64,000 nt of DNA, taken from JBAXGW01 sp037139195. Lineage in GTDB: Bacteria > Bacteroidota > Bacteroidia > Bacteroidales > JAHJDW01. Positions within the stretch are counted from its first letter, which is position 1; each line of letters starts with the position of its first letter. Positions 18,618-28,487 of the stretch are shown here, piece by piece. The translations under genes and the position numbers were made by a program. Location: the NCBI GenBank assembly GCA_037139195.1, contig JBAXGW010000007.1, forward strand, positions 1 to 64,000, in the 5' to 3' direction. Below the pieces are notes generated by a model. That model did no database searches, was not told the DNA's origin, and saw only the letters and a list, made by a program, of their open reading frames with translations.

Positions 18618-18637
18618 ACTCTCGAAATTTCGAGAGT
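18618..18637 (-). terminator. Terminator ending the T9SS core operon
   Basis: A perfect palindrome ACTCTCGAAATTTCGAGAGT, flanked by A on the left and T on the right, lies 11 bases past the gldN stop. On the minus strand it gives a strong stem followed by T's. It is symmetric and could work in both directions. Confidence 0.9.
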
Positions 18638-18648
18638 TTTTTCTTATT

Positions 18649-19530
18649 TTAATATTCCCAAAGATCCTGCTCAAAGGTAAAGATATCTTCTTTTATCTTT
18701 TCTCCTTCAATTAATGCATTTAGACCTTTTTCATAATCTTGTATACTTCTATCAAAAACATTTTCTTGCTTTATAATATAGCTGCTAAAGAATCGTTTTT
18801 GAAATAAATCATCAAAAGATCTGCGTTCAGCATCATTTTGTCTATTATAAACTTCATTTTTCACAAATACCGAACGTGCTTCTGGGAAATACACCCAAAA
18901 CAATTTTTTTAGCCCTTTAAACTCTTGTTCTCCAGTTTCATTATTAGTAATATAGTTATCAAGCATAGGACATATTCCAATAATTCTTACATCAAGCACA
19001 GAGCGTTGTCTATCAAAAAACCAATCTTCTTTAACAAAGTATTTCTTTACATTTTTAGATTCAAATTTTGTAACAGAAGAAACAACAGAATCAATAGATG
19101 GATCTAGTTGGCTCTGAACAGTAACTGAAGCAGAATCTGAAGTCGCAGTTAATATGCTTGCAACAGTTAAAGGAGTAACAAAATCTTCATCATCAAACGC
19201 TCTTACAGAACCTTCAACAACAACAGCATTCCATAATACTTGAGTTAAAGAAATTCTATCTCTAATTTGATATTCGGGAAAATACAAAGGTAAATTCATT
19301 TTTTCACGTAAGTCAAGCTGTCTCCAAACTCTACTTGCCCACATAACATCAGCTTCGCGCAAATGAGCGAAAGGAATTACCTGTCTATTACTAACATGTC
19401 CATCTCCAGACTCATTTTTTTCCCAAGCTCTATTAACAATTTTAACAGGGGCATCAAGTACCTGAGCATTTGTTTGAAAAGCAAATAATCCAAGTATTGA
19501 AATATAAAACAGTTTTTTTAAAGTTTTCAT
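18649..19530 (-). CDS. gldN: T9SS ring subunit GldN/PorN
   Basis: 293 residues. A signal peptide (LFYISILGLFAFQTNA, then QVLD) leads to a periplasmic protein with family landmarks such as EADVMWASRVWRQLDLREKMN and LFWVYFPEARSVFVKNEVYN. In Bacteroidota, PorN/GldN forms with lipoprotein PorK/GldK a large ring under the outer membrane, and the PorL-PorM motor contacts it. Last gene of the operon, 22 bases after gldM, and followed by a terminator. Confidence 0.92.
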   Translation of the reverse strand: MKTLKKLFYISILGLFAFQTNAQVLDAPVKIVNRAWEKNESGDGHVSNRQVIPFAHLREADVMWASRVWRQLDLREKMNLPLYFPEYQIRDRISLTQVLWNAVVVEGSVRAFDDEDFVTPLTVASILTATSDSASVTVQSQLDPSIDSVVSSVTKFESKNVKKYFVKEDWFFDRQRSVLDVRIIGICPMLDNYITNNETGEQEFKGLKKLFWVYFPEARSVFVKNEVYNRQNDAERRSFDDLFQKRFFSSYIIKQENVFDRSIQDYEKGLNALIEGEKIKEDIFTFEQDLWEY

Positions 19531-19552
19531 AATATGAGTCCTCCAATATACA

Positions 19553-21190
19553 TTATATTAATTTGAAAATCATAGAAGGTAAGTTTCTTGTAGATCCGTC
19601 TGGACCAACAGCTTTAATATCTTCAAAATAAATTTTCTGACCTGCTCTAGATTTGGCTAAAATTGATTTAGCTTTTTCATCCATTGCAGCTCCTTTACAA
19701 GGTGCTTCTTCAATAATTCCTCCACTTACAGTCGAAAATTTAAAACCAGTAATTTTATAACTAACGCCATCAAAAAGGAAATCCTCTAATACTGCAACAA
19801 CAAAAGGGGCTGCTTGCAATTGGCTCTTAGGTATAACTCCACTCTTTTTACCAGCTACCATTGGCACTGGATCTGGAACTTTTTTAACACGATATTCCAT
19901 TGAACCCATAGCTTTTGAAGAATTTCCAAATTTTGCAGATACATTAACTTTAACCTTGCCTTGTTGTGAAACTCTAACCATAAACTTACCAGCACCTTTC
20001 TTTTGAAGGGTACCGCCAGCAATTGTTACACTTAAATTATCAGAAGCAACTCCAGGAACAGAAACTGAAAGTGGATTATCTAAGCCAATATAAAATACAT
20101 TCATTTTCTCAGCAGAAATAACAGCAGCAGGTTTTGCAACCATATATTCCGAATAAAATGGATAAGCTGTTACTGCACCTGTTTTTGGGTTCTTTAAGTT
20201 AATGATTCCTGTGTACTTTTTTAATCCTTCGCCAGCACCAGGAGCAACATATTTCACCACCCCTTTAACAACAGAACCAGGTTCTGTCCCTAATTTTTTT
20301 GCTGATCCTTTGTATTTTTCAAAACCAGCTGCTGTAGTTGAGTCTGCTCCCTCTTGCAATAATATTTCAGGAGTCATTGTACTACTAGAAGCTGCAACAA
20401 AAATATCTGCTTCATAATTTTCTCCAGTCATAACATAATTACTTTTTGCAATAACACGAGCTTCAATTTGGTCAAAAGGCATATCAGCTCCATAAATACC
20501 TTCTTTTAAAATAGAAACAACTTCAGCTTCTGCATTTTTAACTTGAAGTGATATTTGGTTAAAAATAACCATATCAGCAGCCATAATTGTATGAAAGAAA
20601 TTATTAACATTCCAAGGAGCTTTTCTTCCAAAATGAGGATTATACTTATCCTCTAAATCAAAACCTAAATTACCCATTTGTTTCTTCTTCTTTTCATCTA
20701 TTTGATCCAACAAATTCTTTTTAAATTCCTCAAGCTTGTTTTTCAACTCTTCTCCTTTTGCTCCTTTTCCAGCAACTTCATCTCCCCCAACAAGAAATTG
20801 AGTTGTTATATCATAGTTATCCTTTCCAGCAATACCTTCAAGTGACAATGTATCAGCTACTTTAGGGTCAACTTTTTCAACCTTAACAATTAAATCTGTT
20901 CTTAATTGTTTAACATATGCTAACATTTCCTCGGTATATTTTTTAACCTTCATTGCTTTCGCATTAAAAGGACCAGCCTTTTGGGCGTTTTCAAGCATAG
21001 CTTTTTTGAAATCAGAATAAATACCATCTGATTTACTCTGCACTGTTCTGTTTGTTTCTATTAATGATTCGTCAACAATAATGAATGCATTAAGAATGTC
21101 TTTTGATACATTAAGCGCTAAAAGAGCTGTTAATACCAAATACATCATACCAATCATCTTTTGACGTGGGGTTTCTTTTCCACCAGACAT
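19553..21190 (-). CDS. gldM: T9SS motor subunit GldM/PorM
   Basis: 545 residues, slightly longer than the best-known homologues (about 515). The N-terminus has the conserved MSGGKETPRQKMIGMMYLVL and one membrane helix (about 14-32) that inserts between GldL helices. The rest is a long periplasmic shaft of beta domains. The GldL-GldM complex uses the proton gradient to drive secretion and, in gliding species, movement; the periplasmic tip touches the GldK-GldN ring. It follows gldL after 34 bases. Confidence 0.94.
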   Translation of the reverse strand: MSGGKETPRQKMIGMMYLVLTALLALNVSKDILNAFIIVDESLIETNRTVQSKSDGIYSDFKKAMLENAQKAGPFNAKAMKVKKYTEEMLAYVKQLRTDLIVKVEKVDPKVADTLSLEGIAGKDNYDITTQFLVGGDEVAGKGAKGEELKNKLEEFKKNLLDQIDEKKKKQMGNLGFDLEDKYNPHFGRKAPWNVNNFFHTIMAADMVIFNQISLQVKNAEAEVVSILKEGIYGADMPFDQIEARVIAKSNYVMTGENYEADIFVAASSSTMTPEILLQEGADSTTAAGFEKYKGSAKKLGTEPGSVVKGVVKYVAPGAGEGLKKYTGIINLKNPKTGAVTAYPFYSEYMVAKPAAVISAEKMNVFYIGLDNPLSVSVPGVASDNLSVTIAGGTLQKKGAGKFMVRVSQQGKVKVNVSAKFGNSSKAMGSMEYRVKKVPDPVPMVAGKKSGVIPKSQLQAAPFVVAVLEDFLFDGVSYKITGFKFSTVSGGIIEEAPCKGAAMDEKAKSILAKSRAGQKIYFEDIKAVGPDGSTRNLPSMIFKLI

Positions 21191-21224
21191 AATTTTTTAG
21201 ATTTAATGGTTAATAAACAATTAT

Positions 21225-22091
21225 TTATTTGTTGCTCATTGCTGATAACATATTTCCGTAAATGCTATTTAAAGCAGAAATATTTTTAGCTAATTGAGCC
21301 ACACCATCGTTAAATTTACGTGTGTCGTCAGCCGATGTTTGTAAACTTGTAATGAATCCTTCTATTGATTCATTCAATTTATTTTGAGAATTTGCTTGTT
21401 CAGAAATCTCTTTTATTTTCAACTCATAAACTGAATTGATTGCAGATAAATTCTTCGTTACATTTTCAATTTGTTGTGTTGCATTAGCTGCGTTGCTATA
21501 TGATGTTGATAGGCTCATTGCAGATTGAGCAGCTTGAGTTATGCTGTTTGAATATTCTTCTGCAGCACTAACATCTTTCTTTAATGCACTTGCTGTTTCA
21601 TCATAAGCTGAGGTTAAAGAACCAACAGATTGAGCAGCTTTATTTAAATTTGAAACGTATCCATCAGTTGCAACAGCAGCATCAGAAACGCCAGACAACT
21701 TTTGAGCATTTTCACTTAAGTTTCTCATTCCATCACCAAGACTTTGAATCAATTCTGGTCCTATTTTAGCTTCGGCCAACATTTTATCAATTTCCTGAGT
21801 AATTGTTTTTGAATCAGATTTTTTATCTACTTTTTTTTGATCGCCATGTTCAATGTCATGTAAACCAGCTAGTTCAGGATAAACTAAACTCCAATCAGGC
21901 TCTTCGTGAGGTTTATCAAAAGCCGAGAAAATAAAAATAACAGCCTCAGTTCCAAGACCAGCTACAAGCATAGGACCAGAACCAGGCCAGTGCATGATTT
22001 TAAATAGAGCTCCTACAATTACAACTGCTGCGCCAATACCATAAAGTTTGGCCATAAAATTTTTAAATGCTTTGGTTTCGTTAAATGCCAT
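21225..22091 (-). CDS. gldL: T9SS motor subunit GldL/PorL
   Basis: 288 residues. Two closely spaced helices at the N-terminus (about 13-32 and 38-57) carry the family motif FKIMHWPGSGPML and, in the second helix, GTEAVIFIFSAFD with the membrane Glu implicated in proton flow. From about 90 the cytoplasmic tail is a long Ala/Ser-rich coiled-coil region, closer in size to the long PorL form than to the short GldL of flavobacteria. It builds the proton-powered stator with GldM. Confidence 0.93.
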   Translation of the reverse strand: MAFNETKAFKNFMAKLYGIGAAVVIVGALFKIMHWPGSGPMLVAGLGTEAVIFIFSAFDKPHEEPDWSLVYPELAGLHDIEHGDQKKVDKKSDSKTITQEIDKMLAEAKIGPELIQSLGDGMRNLSENAQKLSGVSDAAVATDGYVSNLNKAAQSVGSLTSAYDETASALKKDVSAAEEYSNSITQAAQSAMSLSTSYSNAANATQQIENVTKNLSAINSVYELKIKEISEQANSQNKLNESIEGFITSLQTSADDTRKFNDGVAQLAKNISALNSIYGNMLSAMSNK

Positions 22092-22150
22092 GGTTACTTA
22101 ATTTTAGGGATTAATATTTCTGTTAACTTATTAAGGTTCTAATCTGTTGT

Positions 22151-23470
22151 TTAATTATAAATGTTTGAAGATCCAGGTCCATCACCTTTTGAACGACCTA
22201 AATATGTTTGAACGCACCTGAATCCAATATAACATTTTGCAGTATCCTGATATTCATAAGTTCTTGAACTTGTTTGAAGATAATATCCAACATCCTTCCA
22301 AGAACCTCCACGAAGCACTTTTCTTTTCAACGCTGATGGGTCTTCATTTTTAGCTTCATATTCATAATTCATGTTTAAATCGTGAGCGAAGTTATAACTT
22401 GACTCATCAAAAGCATTAGAAGTCCACTCTGAAACGTTTCCAGCCATATCATACATTCCAAAATCATTTGGAGCAAAGTGACCAACTATAAGCGTTTGCA
22501 AACCTCCATCATCGATATAATTACCTCTTAATGGTTTATAATTACCCATAAAACAACCATTACTATTTCTGATATAAGGTCCTCCCCAAGGTAACGGACT
22601 CAAATCTAACTGTCCTCTTGCTGCCCATTCCCATTCAGATTCTGTAGGCAATCTGAAATCCTGATAACCAGTTTCACCTAAAGACATAAGATATGTATTT
22701 AACAATTGAGTTCTCCATACACAAAAAGCTCTAGCTTGCTTCCAGCTAACTCCTACTACAGGATAGTTGTCATAAGCAGGATGCCAAAAATATGCATTTG
22801 TCAAGGGCTCATTAAAAGAATAAGTAAAATCATGAATCCAAGCTAATGTATCAGGATATACCTCAATTACATCTTTTATTATATAAACTGAACGATCCTT
22901 CTTACCTTGAGGTCTATTTGCTTTTCTAGCAGCTTCTTTTAAATCAACTCGATAATACTCATACATCAATTTTCTTGTATCAATTTCTTTTCTTCTAAAA
23001 AATCTTTCATGTGTGGGTAGATACATTACCTCAAGCGCTTCTCTTTCATCATCCTTTAAATCATCCCAACGGATTTTTTCTCTCCAATTAATAGTAGGAG
23101 TTTCTAGCTCTTGATCATTTGCATCTGTTGTTGTTAAATAATCAGGGTTTATATCTCCTAAAATTCTAGCGGCAATAGAATCTCGTACCCAATATACAAA
23201 TTGGCGATACTCATTATTTGTAATTTCTGTTTCATCCATATAAAAAGCTTGAACAGAAACTGTTTTAGATTGAGCAGTTTGTGAATATGGCACATCTTGA
23301 TCACTAGGACCCATGTTGTAACTGCCTTGAGGGATAAACAACATCCCATAAGGATCGGGTTGAAACCATACTTCACGGTCTTGAACCCCTATTAAATAAC
23401 CTTTTCCAGTGTCGCCGCAACTACTAAGTAAAGCTATTAATACTACTGCTATTAAACTAATTTTTTTCAT
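22151..23470 (-). CDS. gldK: T9SS outer-membrane ring lipoprotein GldK/PorK
   Basis: Starting at the ATG at 23470 (a nearby ATG at 23479 adds only three residues). The lipobox is ALLSSC, and the protein has a formylglycine-generating-enzyme-like fold. Typical landmarks are the MGPSDQD start, EITNNEYRQFVYWV, PVVGVSWKQARAFCVWR, RLPTESEWEWAARG, GMYDMAGNVSEWTSN, and KRKVLRGGSWKD. This fold is used as a structural scaffold here and no sulfatase-activating role is expected. As an outer-membrane lipoprotein it forms a ring with GldN. About 90 bases lie between it and the porP gene ahead. Confidence 0.94.
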   Translation of the reverse strand: MKKISLIAVVLIALLSSCGDTGKGYLIGVQDREVWFQPDPYGMLFIPQGSYNMGPSDQDVPYSQTAQSKTVSVQAFYMDETEITNNEYRQFVYWVRDSIAARILGDINPDYLTTTDANDQELETPTINWREKIRWDDLKDDEREALEVMYLPTHERFFRRKEIDTRKLMYEYYRVDLKEAARKANRPQGKKDRSVYIIKDVIEVYPDTLAWIHDFTYSFNEPLTNAYFWHPAYDNYPVVGVSWKQARAFCVWRTQLLNTYLMSLGETGYQDFRLPTESEWEWAARGQLDLSPLPWGGPYIRNSNGCFMGNYKPLRGNYIDDGGLQTLIVGHFAPNDFGMYDMAGNVSEWTSNAFDESSYNFAHDLNMNYEYEAKNEDPSALKRKVLRGGSWKDVGYYLQTSSRTYEYQDTAKCYIGFRCVQTYLGRSKGDGPGSSNIYN

Positions 23471-23569
23471 AATGACCAAATTTATTGAGCACTTAAAATA
23501 TTTTATGGATTTCTCCCTTTTTATTTTAACGTAACTTTTATTTGTTTTGTTGCAATTTTATAAAAATAT

Positions 23570-24532
23570 TTATCCGAACCTTACTGTTCTATAACTTGAA
23601 GGAACAATAATACGTTCAATTTTAAAACAATAATTCAACATTAACTCTAAAGAACCAGAACTTCCATTTCTTCCTATTGCTGATGTTGTGAGATCATAAG
23701 CAAAACCTATTTTCAAATTTTTCATTGCCCCAGAAGCAAATGGCTGAAGACCAAGCATAACAGCTAATGCATCTTGAGTTCTATAAGTAAGTCCGCCCCA
23801 AAATCTTTGTTTATATAAAGCTAATGCATTAAAGTCAAATTGTGTTGAGGCTAATTCTGTTTTAATTAATATGGAAGGTTGTAATTCAATATCAGCATTT
23901 AATGGGTAATAATATCCAGCTGTAAAGTAATAATGTCTAGCTAATTGAGGATTAGATTTAAGTGCAGAATTACCATAACTACCAGTTGTTTCTAATAATT
24001 GACTTGAAGAAAGACCAACATACAACTTACTTGGTATTCTATAGTAAAGTCCAAATCCCATATCAAACATCATATCTTGTTCAACAGCAGTACTAGACAA
24101 TAAAACATCTCCTTGCTCAATTGGTTTAAACTTACCGAAATCATACGATTTGCTCAACAAAGCACCTTGTAACCCAATGCCTAAAGTTCCACTTCCAACA
24201 ACTAGTTTCTTCGCAAAAGAAAGTCTAACTCCTGTATTCTTCTCAAATCCAAGCTCATCACTCATTACATTTAAACCTATTCCACTATTTCCTAAAATTC
24301 TAAGTGGAGCATCTATCGAAAATAAATATGTTTTGGGTGCACCTGTAAATCCCATCCATTGATTTCTACCAATCATTGTGGCACAAATTGCATCATTAGC
24401 ACCGGCATATCCAGGATTAATAGCCATGTGATTAAACATGTTATGACTAACCTGTACATCTTGTTGAGCTTTAACATTGGAAATTGATAAAAATCCCAAT
24501 AAAATCAATACACTTGTAAATATTCTATTCAT
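23570..24532 (-). CDS. porP: PorP/SprF-type T9SS outer-membrane protein
   Basis: 320 residues with a signal peptide (VLILLGFLSISNVKA, then QQDVQ) and the family start QVSHNMFNHMAINPGYAGA followed by GRNQWMGFTGAPKTYLFSIDAPL. The body is a beta-barrel of about 14 strands. Family members sit in the outer membrane and either anchor the T9SS ring or act as partners for particular surface adhesins. Its place directly ahead of gldKLMN copies the porPKLMN order of Bacteroidales and favours the secretion-core role. The 263-base gap upstream (24533-24795) presumably carries the operon promoter; I see no clear box or other element there. Confidence 0.9.
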   Translation of the reverse strand: MNRIFTSVLILLGFLSISNVKAQQDVQVSHNMFNHMAINPGYAGANDAICATMIGRNQWMGFTGAPKTYLFSIDAPLRILGNSGIGLNVMSDELGFEKNTGVRLSFAKKLVVGSGTLGIGLQGALLSKSYDFGKFKPIEQGDVLLSSTAVEQDMMFDMGFGLYYRIPSKLYVGLSSSQLLETTGSYGNSALKSNPQLARHYYFTAGYYYPLNADIELQPSILIKTELASTQFDFNALALYKQRFWGGLTYRTQDALAVMLGLQPFASGAMKNLKIGFAYDLTTSAIGRNGSSGSLELMLNYCFKIERIIVPSSYRTVRFG

Positions 24533-24795
24533 ATTATTATACTTAAATGCGTTTCATTTATACGTACTACACCTCATAATAAGGGCATAAAATAACAAAA
24601 TATATTTTAAAAAAACAAAAAACAACTAACAATTAATGTTAATATTCTCAAGCAAAACCCTATTTTAGACCAACAATACCAACGATTTACGCTCTTGATA
24701 AGAATGTTTATAAATTAATATTTTGTAAAAGCAAATATATACAAATTACTTAACAATACATCTAAAAATTTAGAAAAACATTTTTTTTGTTAATT

Positions 24796-25968
24796 TTATG
24801 TTAATTTTTGATAAGCCTGCCACCACTTATCGGGCATCTCATCTTTACATGCTATTTGATAGTCTTTATATGAACATGGCACTAAATGATGCCTTTCATA
24901 TTTTGTCAGTGATGTTTGATAAGGAACCTCGAGCCACCAGCGATCACTTTTTTTGCTTTTGTAAAAAACAATTTCGTGTTCATTATTTTTCAATGTAACT
25001 CTATATTTAATATAGTCTGTCTTATCTTTTAACGGTAAATCTTTCTTTCTATTGTTGAAGCCTTCAATAAAATACCAAATCATTTGAGCTACTAAATGTG
25101 AAGTTTGTTCATTGACATCAAAAACAGGGTTTAATTCATAAAAACCTACAGAAGACAATTTATCACTCAACCCAGCATATCTAGCAATCTGGCATGCTTC
25201 TTCTCCATAAAAGCCATTTGGCGAAGCATTATTATTACCAGGAGCATCTGAGTGACGAATTGCAGATATATCAAAACTTAATACGTCAGCATTCCTTACT
25301 ATTGGCTCAACTTCTTCCATATCAGCTCTTACATTTCCAAGTCTAAAAGCATCAAAATAAAGTTTGTTCATTAGTTCAATTGCCTCTTGATCAACAAAAT
25401 AAGTTTGATATCCAATATTAGCAAAGTTAAATAAGAAATTGGGTTGATGTAATATAATCTGACTAAGATATGATTGTGAATTTATATCTTTTTCATTTTT
25501 ACCTAAATCAAATGCACAGTCAACAGAAACAATATTAATTATTTGTCCCATATTCTCATAAGCCAAATAATTTGCGTAGGTTAAATCCTGACTTCCGCCA
25601 ATAATAATTGGAATTATTTTTCTTTGAATCAACTCTGCTACAACATTACTTAGTGCTATATATGTATCGTTTAAGGAATGTCCTCTTTTTATATTCCCTA
25701 AGTCAGCTATAACCGCATTACCAGTTCCCTTATATAACTTATAGAAATACTTTCTTACAAAATTAGGTGCTAGAGCGCAGCCTTCATTATTTTCTGCTTT
25801 TCTATCTTCAGGAACACCAACAAATGCCAATTGAACATCTGTTAAATCAGGGAATCCATTTTCATGGGAATTTACCCTGATTATATTTCCATATAATAAA
25901 CTTTTATCTTTCGAATTGAACTGGATGATTTTATCATCAGCTGGTTCAAAAAATTCAGCTATATTCAT
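24796..25968 (-). CDS. Arginase/formimidoylglutamase-fold protein with degraded metal site
   Basis: 390 residues with the overall arginase-superfamily layout, but the metal ligands are only partly kept. Motif 1, normally GGDHS or GGxH, is GGSQD (124-128). Motif 2, normally DAHxD, is DCAFD (150-154). Motif 3, normally SxDxD, is SFDIS (231-235). Thus two ligand His and one ligand Asp appear lost while D150, D154 and D233 remain. A conserved acidic residue is in GFYELNP (278). A usual binuclear manganese hydrolase is unlikely; a structural or regulatory role, or other chemistry, is possible. It follows topA by 17 bases and lies immediately before the T9SS operon on the same strand. Databases may label it formimidoylglutamase; I would not transfer that activity. 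Confidence 0.8.
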   Translation of the reverse strand: MNIAEFFEPADDKIIQFNSKDKSLLYGNIIRVNSHENGFPDLTDVQLAFVGVPEDRKAENNEGCALAPNFVRKYFYKLYKGTGNAVIADLGNIKRGHSLNDTYIALSNVVAELIQRKIIPIIIGGSQDLTYANYLAYENMGQIINIVSVDCAFDLGKNEKDINSQSYLSQIILHQPNFLFNFANIGYQTYFVDQEAIELMNKLYFDAFRLGNVRADMEEVEPIVRNADVLSFDISAIRHSDAPGNNNASPNGFYGEEACQIARYAGLSDKLSSVGFYELNPVFDVNEQTSHLVAQMIWYFIEGFNNRKKDLPLKDKTDYIKYRVTLKNNEHEIVFYKSKKSDRWWLEVPYQTSLTKYERHHLVPCSYKDYQIACKDEMPDKWWQAYQKLT

Positions 25969-25985
25969 ATAAGCATTTTATTGAG

Positions 25986-28310
25986 TTAAGCACTTTTCTT
26001 TTTGAAAAACTTCTTTTTTGTTCCTTTTCCTTCTTCGCCTCCTTTTTTAATTATATCAAGGCAAATATCTTTTGTAAGTGAAGTAGGTTCAGTACCTTTT
26101 GGTATTTTGAAGTTCTCTTTACCTTGATTAATATAAGCACCCCATCTTCCATTAAGAACTTTTATATCATCAAAATCTAAAATTAATTTTTCTTTTTCAA
26201 CTTTACGTTTTAGTTCAATAATTTCAATTGCTCTTTCTGAAAGAATTTGCAAAGGACTTTCGTCTTTTGGTATAGAATAAAATTTAGAGTCATGACGAAT
26301 ATAAGGACCAAATTTGCCAACTGAAACCACCATTTCTTTTCCCTCATACTCACCAATGCTTCTGGGGAACTTAAATAATTCAAGCGCTCCGTCTAATGTT
26401 ATTGTACCTAAACTTTGATCTTTAAGCAATCCAGCAAATTGTGGTTTTTCTTCATCATCAATTTCTCCTATTTGAACTATTGGACCGTACTTGCCTATTT
26501 TAGCATATACATTTTTCCCAGTTTTTGGATCAATTCCTAATAATTTTTCACCACTGGCCTTTTTCGCATTTTTGTCGGTGTCTTTAACTTTATCATGAAA
26601 TTTTCCGTAGAAATTTTTAATCATTTCATTCCACACTATGTCCCCTTGTGCAATTTCATCAAATTCCTTTTCAACAGATGCGGTAAAATTAAAATCTAGT
26701 ATTTCATTGAAATTTTCAACTAAAAAATCATTTACAACAATTCCTATGTCTGTAGGAAATAGTTTATATTTTTCATAGCCAGTCTTTTCTGTCTTTATTT
26801 TTTCAGCAATTTTATTTGCAGATAGAACGATGTAATCATAATTTCTTTCAACACCTTCTTTTGTTTCATTTACAACATAACCTCTTTTTTGAATAGTTGA
26901 AATAATTGGAGCATAGGTTGAAGGACGTCCAATACCAAGTTCTTCTAATTTCTTAACCAAACTAGCCTCTGTATACCTTGCTGGGTGTTGCGTGAAACGC
27001 TGAATAGATTCAATTTTATCATAATCAAGCTTCTGATTTTTAGTTAAAGCTGGCAATAAACCATGATCTTCTTCTTCTTCGTCATCAGTGCTTTCCAAAT
27101 AAACCTTAAGAAATCCATCAAATTTTAAAACTTCACCTGTAGCAACAAAAAGCTCTTTGCTCGCACTCAAATTAATCGAAATATTTGTTTTCTCCATTAA
27201 TGCATCACTCATCTGAGATGCGATGGTTCTTTTCCAAATTAATTCATACAATTTTTTCTGAGCAACATCGCCATCAACTGTATGATTATTCATATATGTA
27301 GGGCGGATAGCTTCATGGGCTTCCTGAGCTCCTTTGGTTTTTGTAGTATATTTTCTAACTTTCAAATAGCCTTCGCCATAGCTTGCTGAAATTTCCTTCT
27401 TCGCTAAATCAATCGCTAAATCAGACAAATTAACTGAATCGGTTCTCATATAAGTTATTTTCCCTGATTCATATAATTGTTGAGCAATGGTCATTGTTTT
27501 TGAAACAGAAAATCCAAGTTTTCTACTTGCTTCTTGTTGAAGAGTAGAAGTTGTAAATGGTGGTGCAGGAGATTTCTTTGTTGGCTTTGTTTCTATTTCT
27601 TTTACAGCAAAATCAGATTTCTTACATTTTTCTAAAAATGCAATAGCTTGTTCTTTTGTAGAAAACTTTTTATCTAATTCAGCTTTTAAACTTACTTTAT
27701 CATTATTAACCGTTGCAATAAAATTTCCAACTAATCTATAAAATGTTTCAGTATTAAAATTTATAACATCACGTTCTCTGTCAACAATTAATCTAACAGC
27801 AACTGATTGAACTCTGCCAGCAGAAAGAGCAGGTTTTACTTTTCTCCATAGAACAGGTGATAGTTCAAATCCTACTAAACGATCAAGAATTCGTCGCGCT
27901 TGTTGGGCATCTACAAGGTTTTTATCAATTTTTCTAGGGTTATTGATTGCCTCTAATATTGCATTTTTTGTTATCTCGTGAAACACAATTCTTCGTGTTT
28001 TAGCTTCATCCAGATTTAATGTTTCTGCTAAGTGCCATGATATAGCTTCTCCCTCACGGTCCTCATCGGAAGCAAGCCAAACAACTTCTGATTCTATTGC
28101 TAATTTTTTTAATTCTGTAATTATTTTCTTTTTATCATCAGAAATTTCGTAGTGCGGTTCAAAATTGTTTTCTATATCAATTGAAATTGTTTTTTTCGCT
28201 AAATCGCGAACATGACCAAAACTAGACTTAACGGTATAATCTTTTCCTAGAAAACCCTCTATAGTTTTAGCTTTTGCAGGGGACTCAACAATTACGAGAT
28301 TCTTTGACAT
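25986..28310 (-). CDS. topA: DNA topoisomerase I
   Basis: 774 residues. The Toprim domain has VIVESPAKAKT (Glu 9) and the acidic triad SDEDREGE (82-87); the catalytic Tyr is Y287 in ITYMRTDS. The C-terminal third lacks zinc-finger Cys clusters and instead carries repeats of the Toprim C-terminal type (KYGPIVQIG, KFGPYIRH, RWGAYINQ), ending in a Lys-rich tail. It relaxes negative supercoils in the cytoplasm. It heads a minus-strand unit with the arginase-fold gene and faces away from miaB. Confidence 0.96.
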   Translation of the reverse strand: MSKNLVIVESPAKAKTIEGFLGKDYTVKSSFGHVRDLAKKTISIDIENNFEPHYEISDDKKKIITELKKLAIESEVVWLASDEDREGEAISWHLAETLNLDEAKTRRIVFHEITKNAILEAINNPRKIDKNLVDAQQARRILDRLVGFELSPVLWRKVKPALSAGRVQSVAVRLIVDRERDVINFNTETFYRLVGNFIATVNNDKVSLKAELDKKFSTKEQAIAFLEKCKKSDFAVKEIETKPTKKSPAPPFTTSTLQQEASRKLGFSVSKTMTIAQQLYESGKITYMRTDSVNLSDLAIDLAKKEISASYGEGYLKVRKYTTKTKGAQEAHEAIRPTYMNNHTVDGDVAQKKLYELIWKRTIASQMSDALMEKTNISINLSASKELFVATGEVLKFDGFLKVYLESTDDEEEEDHGLLPALTKNQKLDYDKIESIQRFTQHPARYTEASLVKKLEELGIGRPSTYAPIISTIQKRGYVVNETKEGVERNYDYIVLSANKIAEKIKTEKTGYEKYKLFPTDIGIVVNDFLVENFNEILDFNFTASVEKEFDEIAQGDIVWNEMIKNFYGKFHDKVKDTDKNAKKASGEKLLGIDPKTGKNVYAKIGKYGPIVQIGEIDDEEKPQFAGLLKDQSLGTITLDGALELFKFPRSIGEYEGKEMVVSVGKFGPYIRHDSKFYSIPKDESPLQILSERAIEIIELKRKVEKEKLILDFDDIKVLNGRWGAYINQGKENFKIPKGTEPTSLTKDICLDIIKKGGEEGKGTKKKFFKKKSA

Positions 28311-28436
28311 ATTTGCTTGCAGTTAGTTTATAATTCTTTGCAAAGGAAATGATTTAAAACTATATAAACCAAATAAAAATTTTATACAACTATAAATCAA
28401 CGCATTAATTTTTTTAAATCATTTAATTTAAAGTTG

Positions 28437-28444
28437 TAACTTTG
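28437..28444 (+). promoter_or_regulatory. -7 element (TAACTTTG) upstream of miaB
   Basis: TAACTTTG matches the Bacteroidota -7 consensus TAnnTTTG, 43 bases before the GTG start. No good TTTG is found at the -33 distance; only a T-rich stretch is there. Confidence 0.45.
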
Positions 28445-28487
28445 CATTTCGTCAATTTTATACATACATATATAATGTAAAGTTACA

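Noticed and set aside
18552..18674. Extended start for the small barrel protein at 18674.
   Set aside because: It would translate through the gldN terminator hairpin and precede the signal peptide; the ATG at 18551 gives a clean signal.
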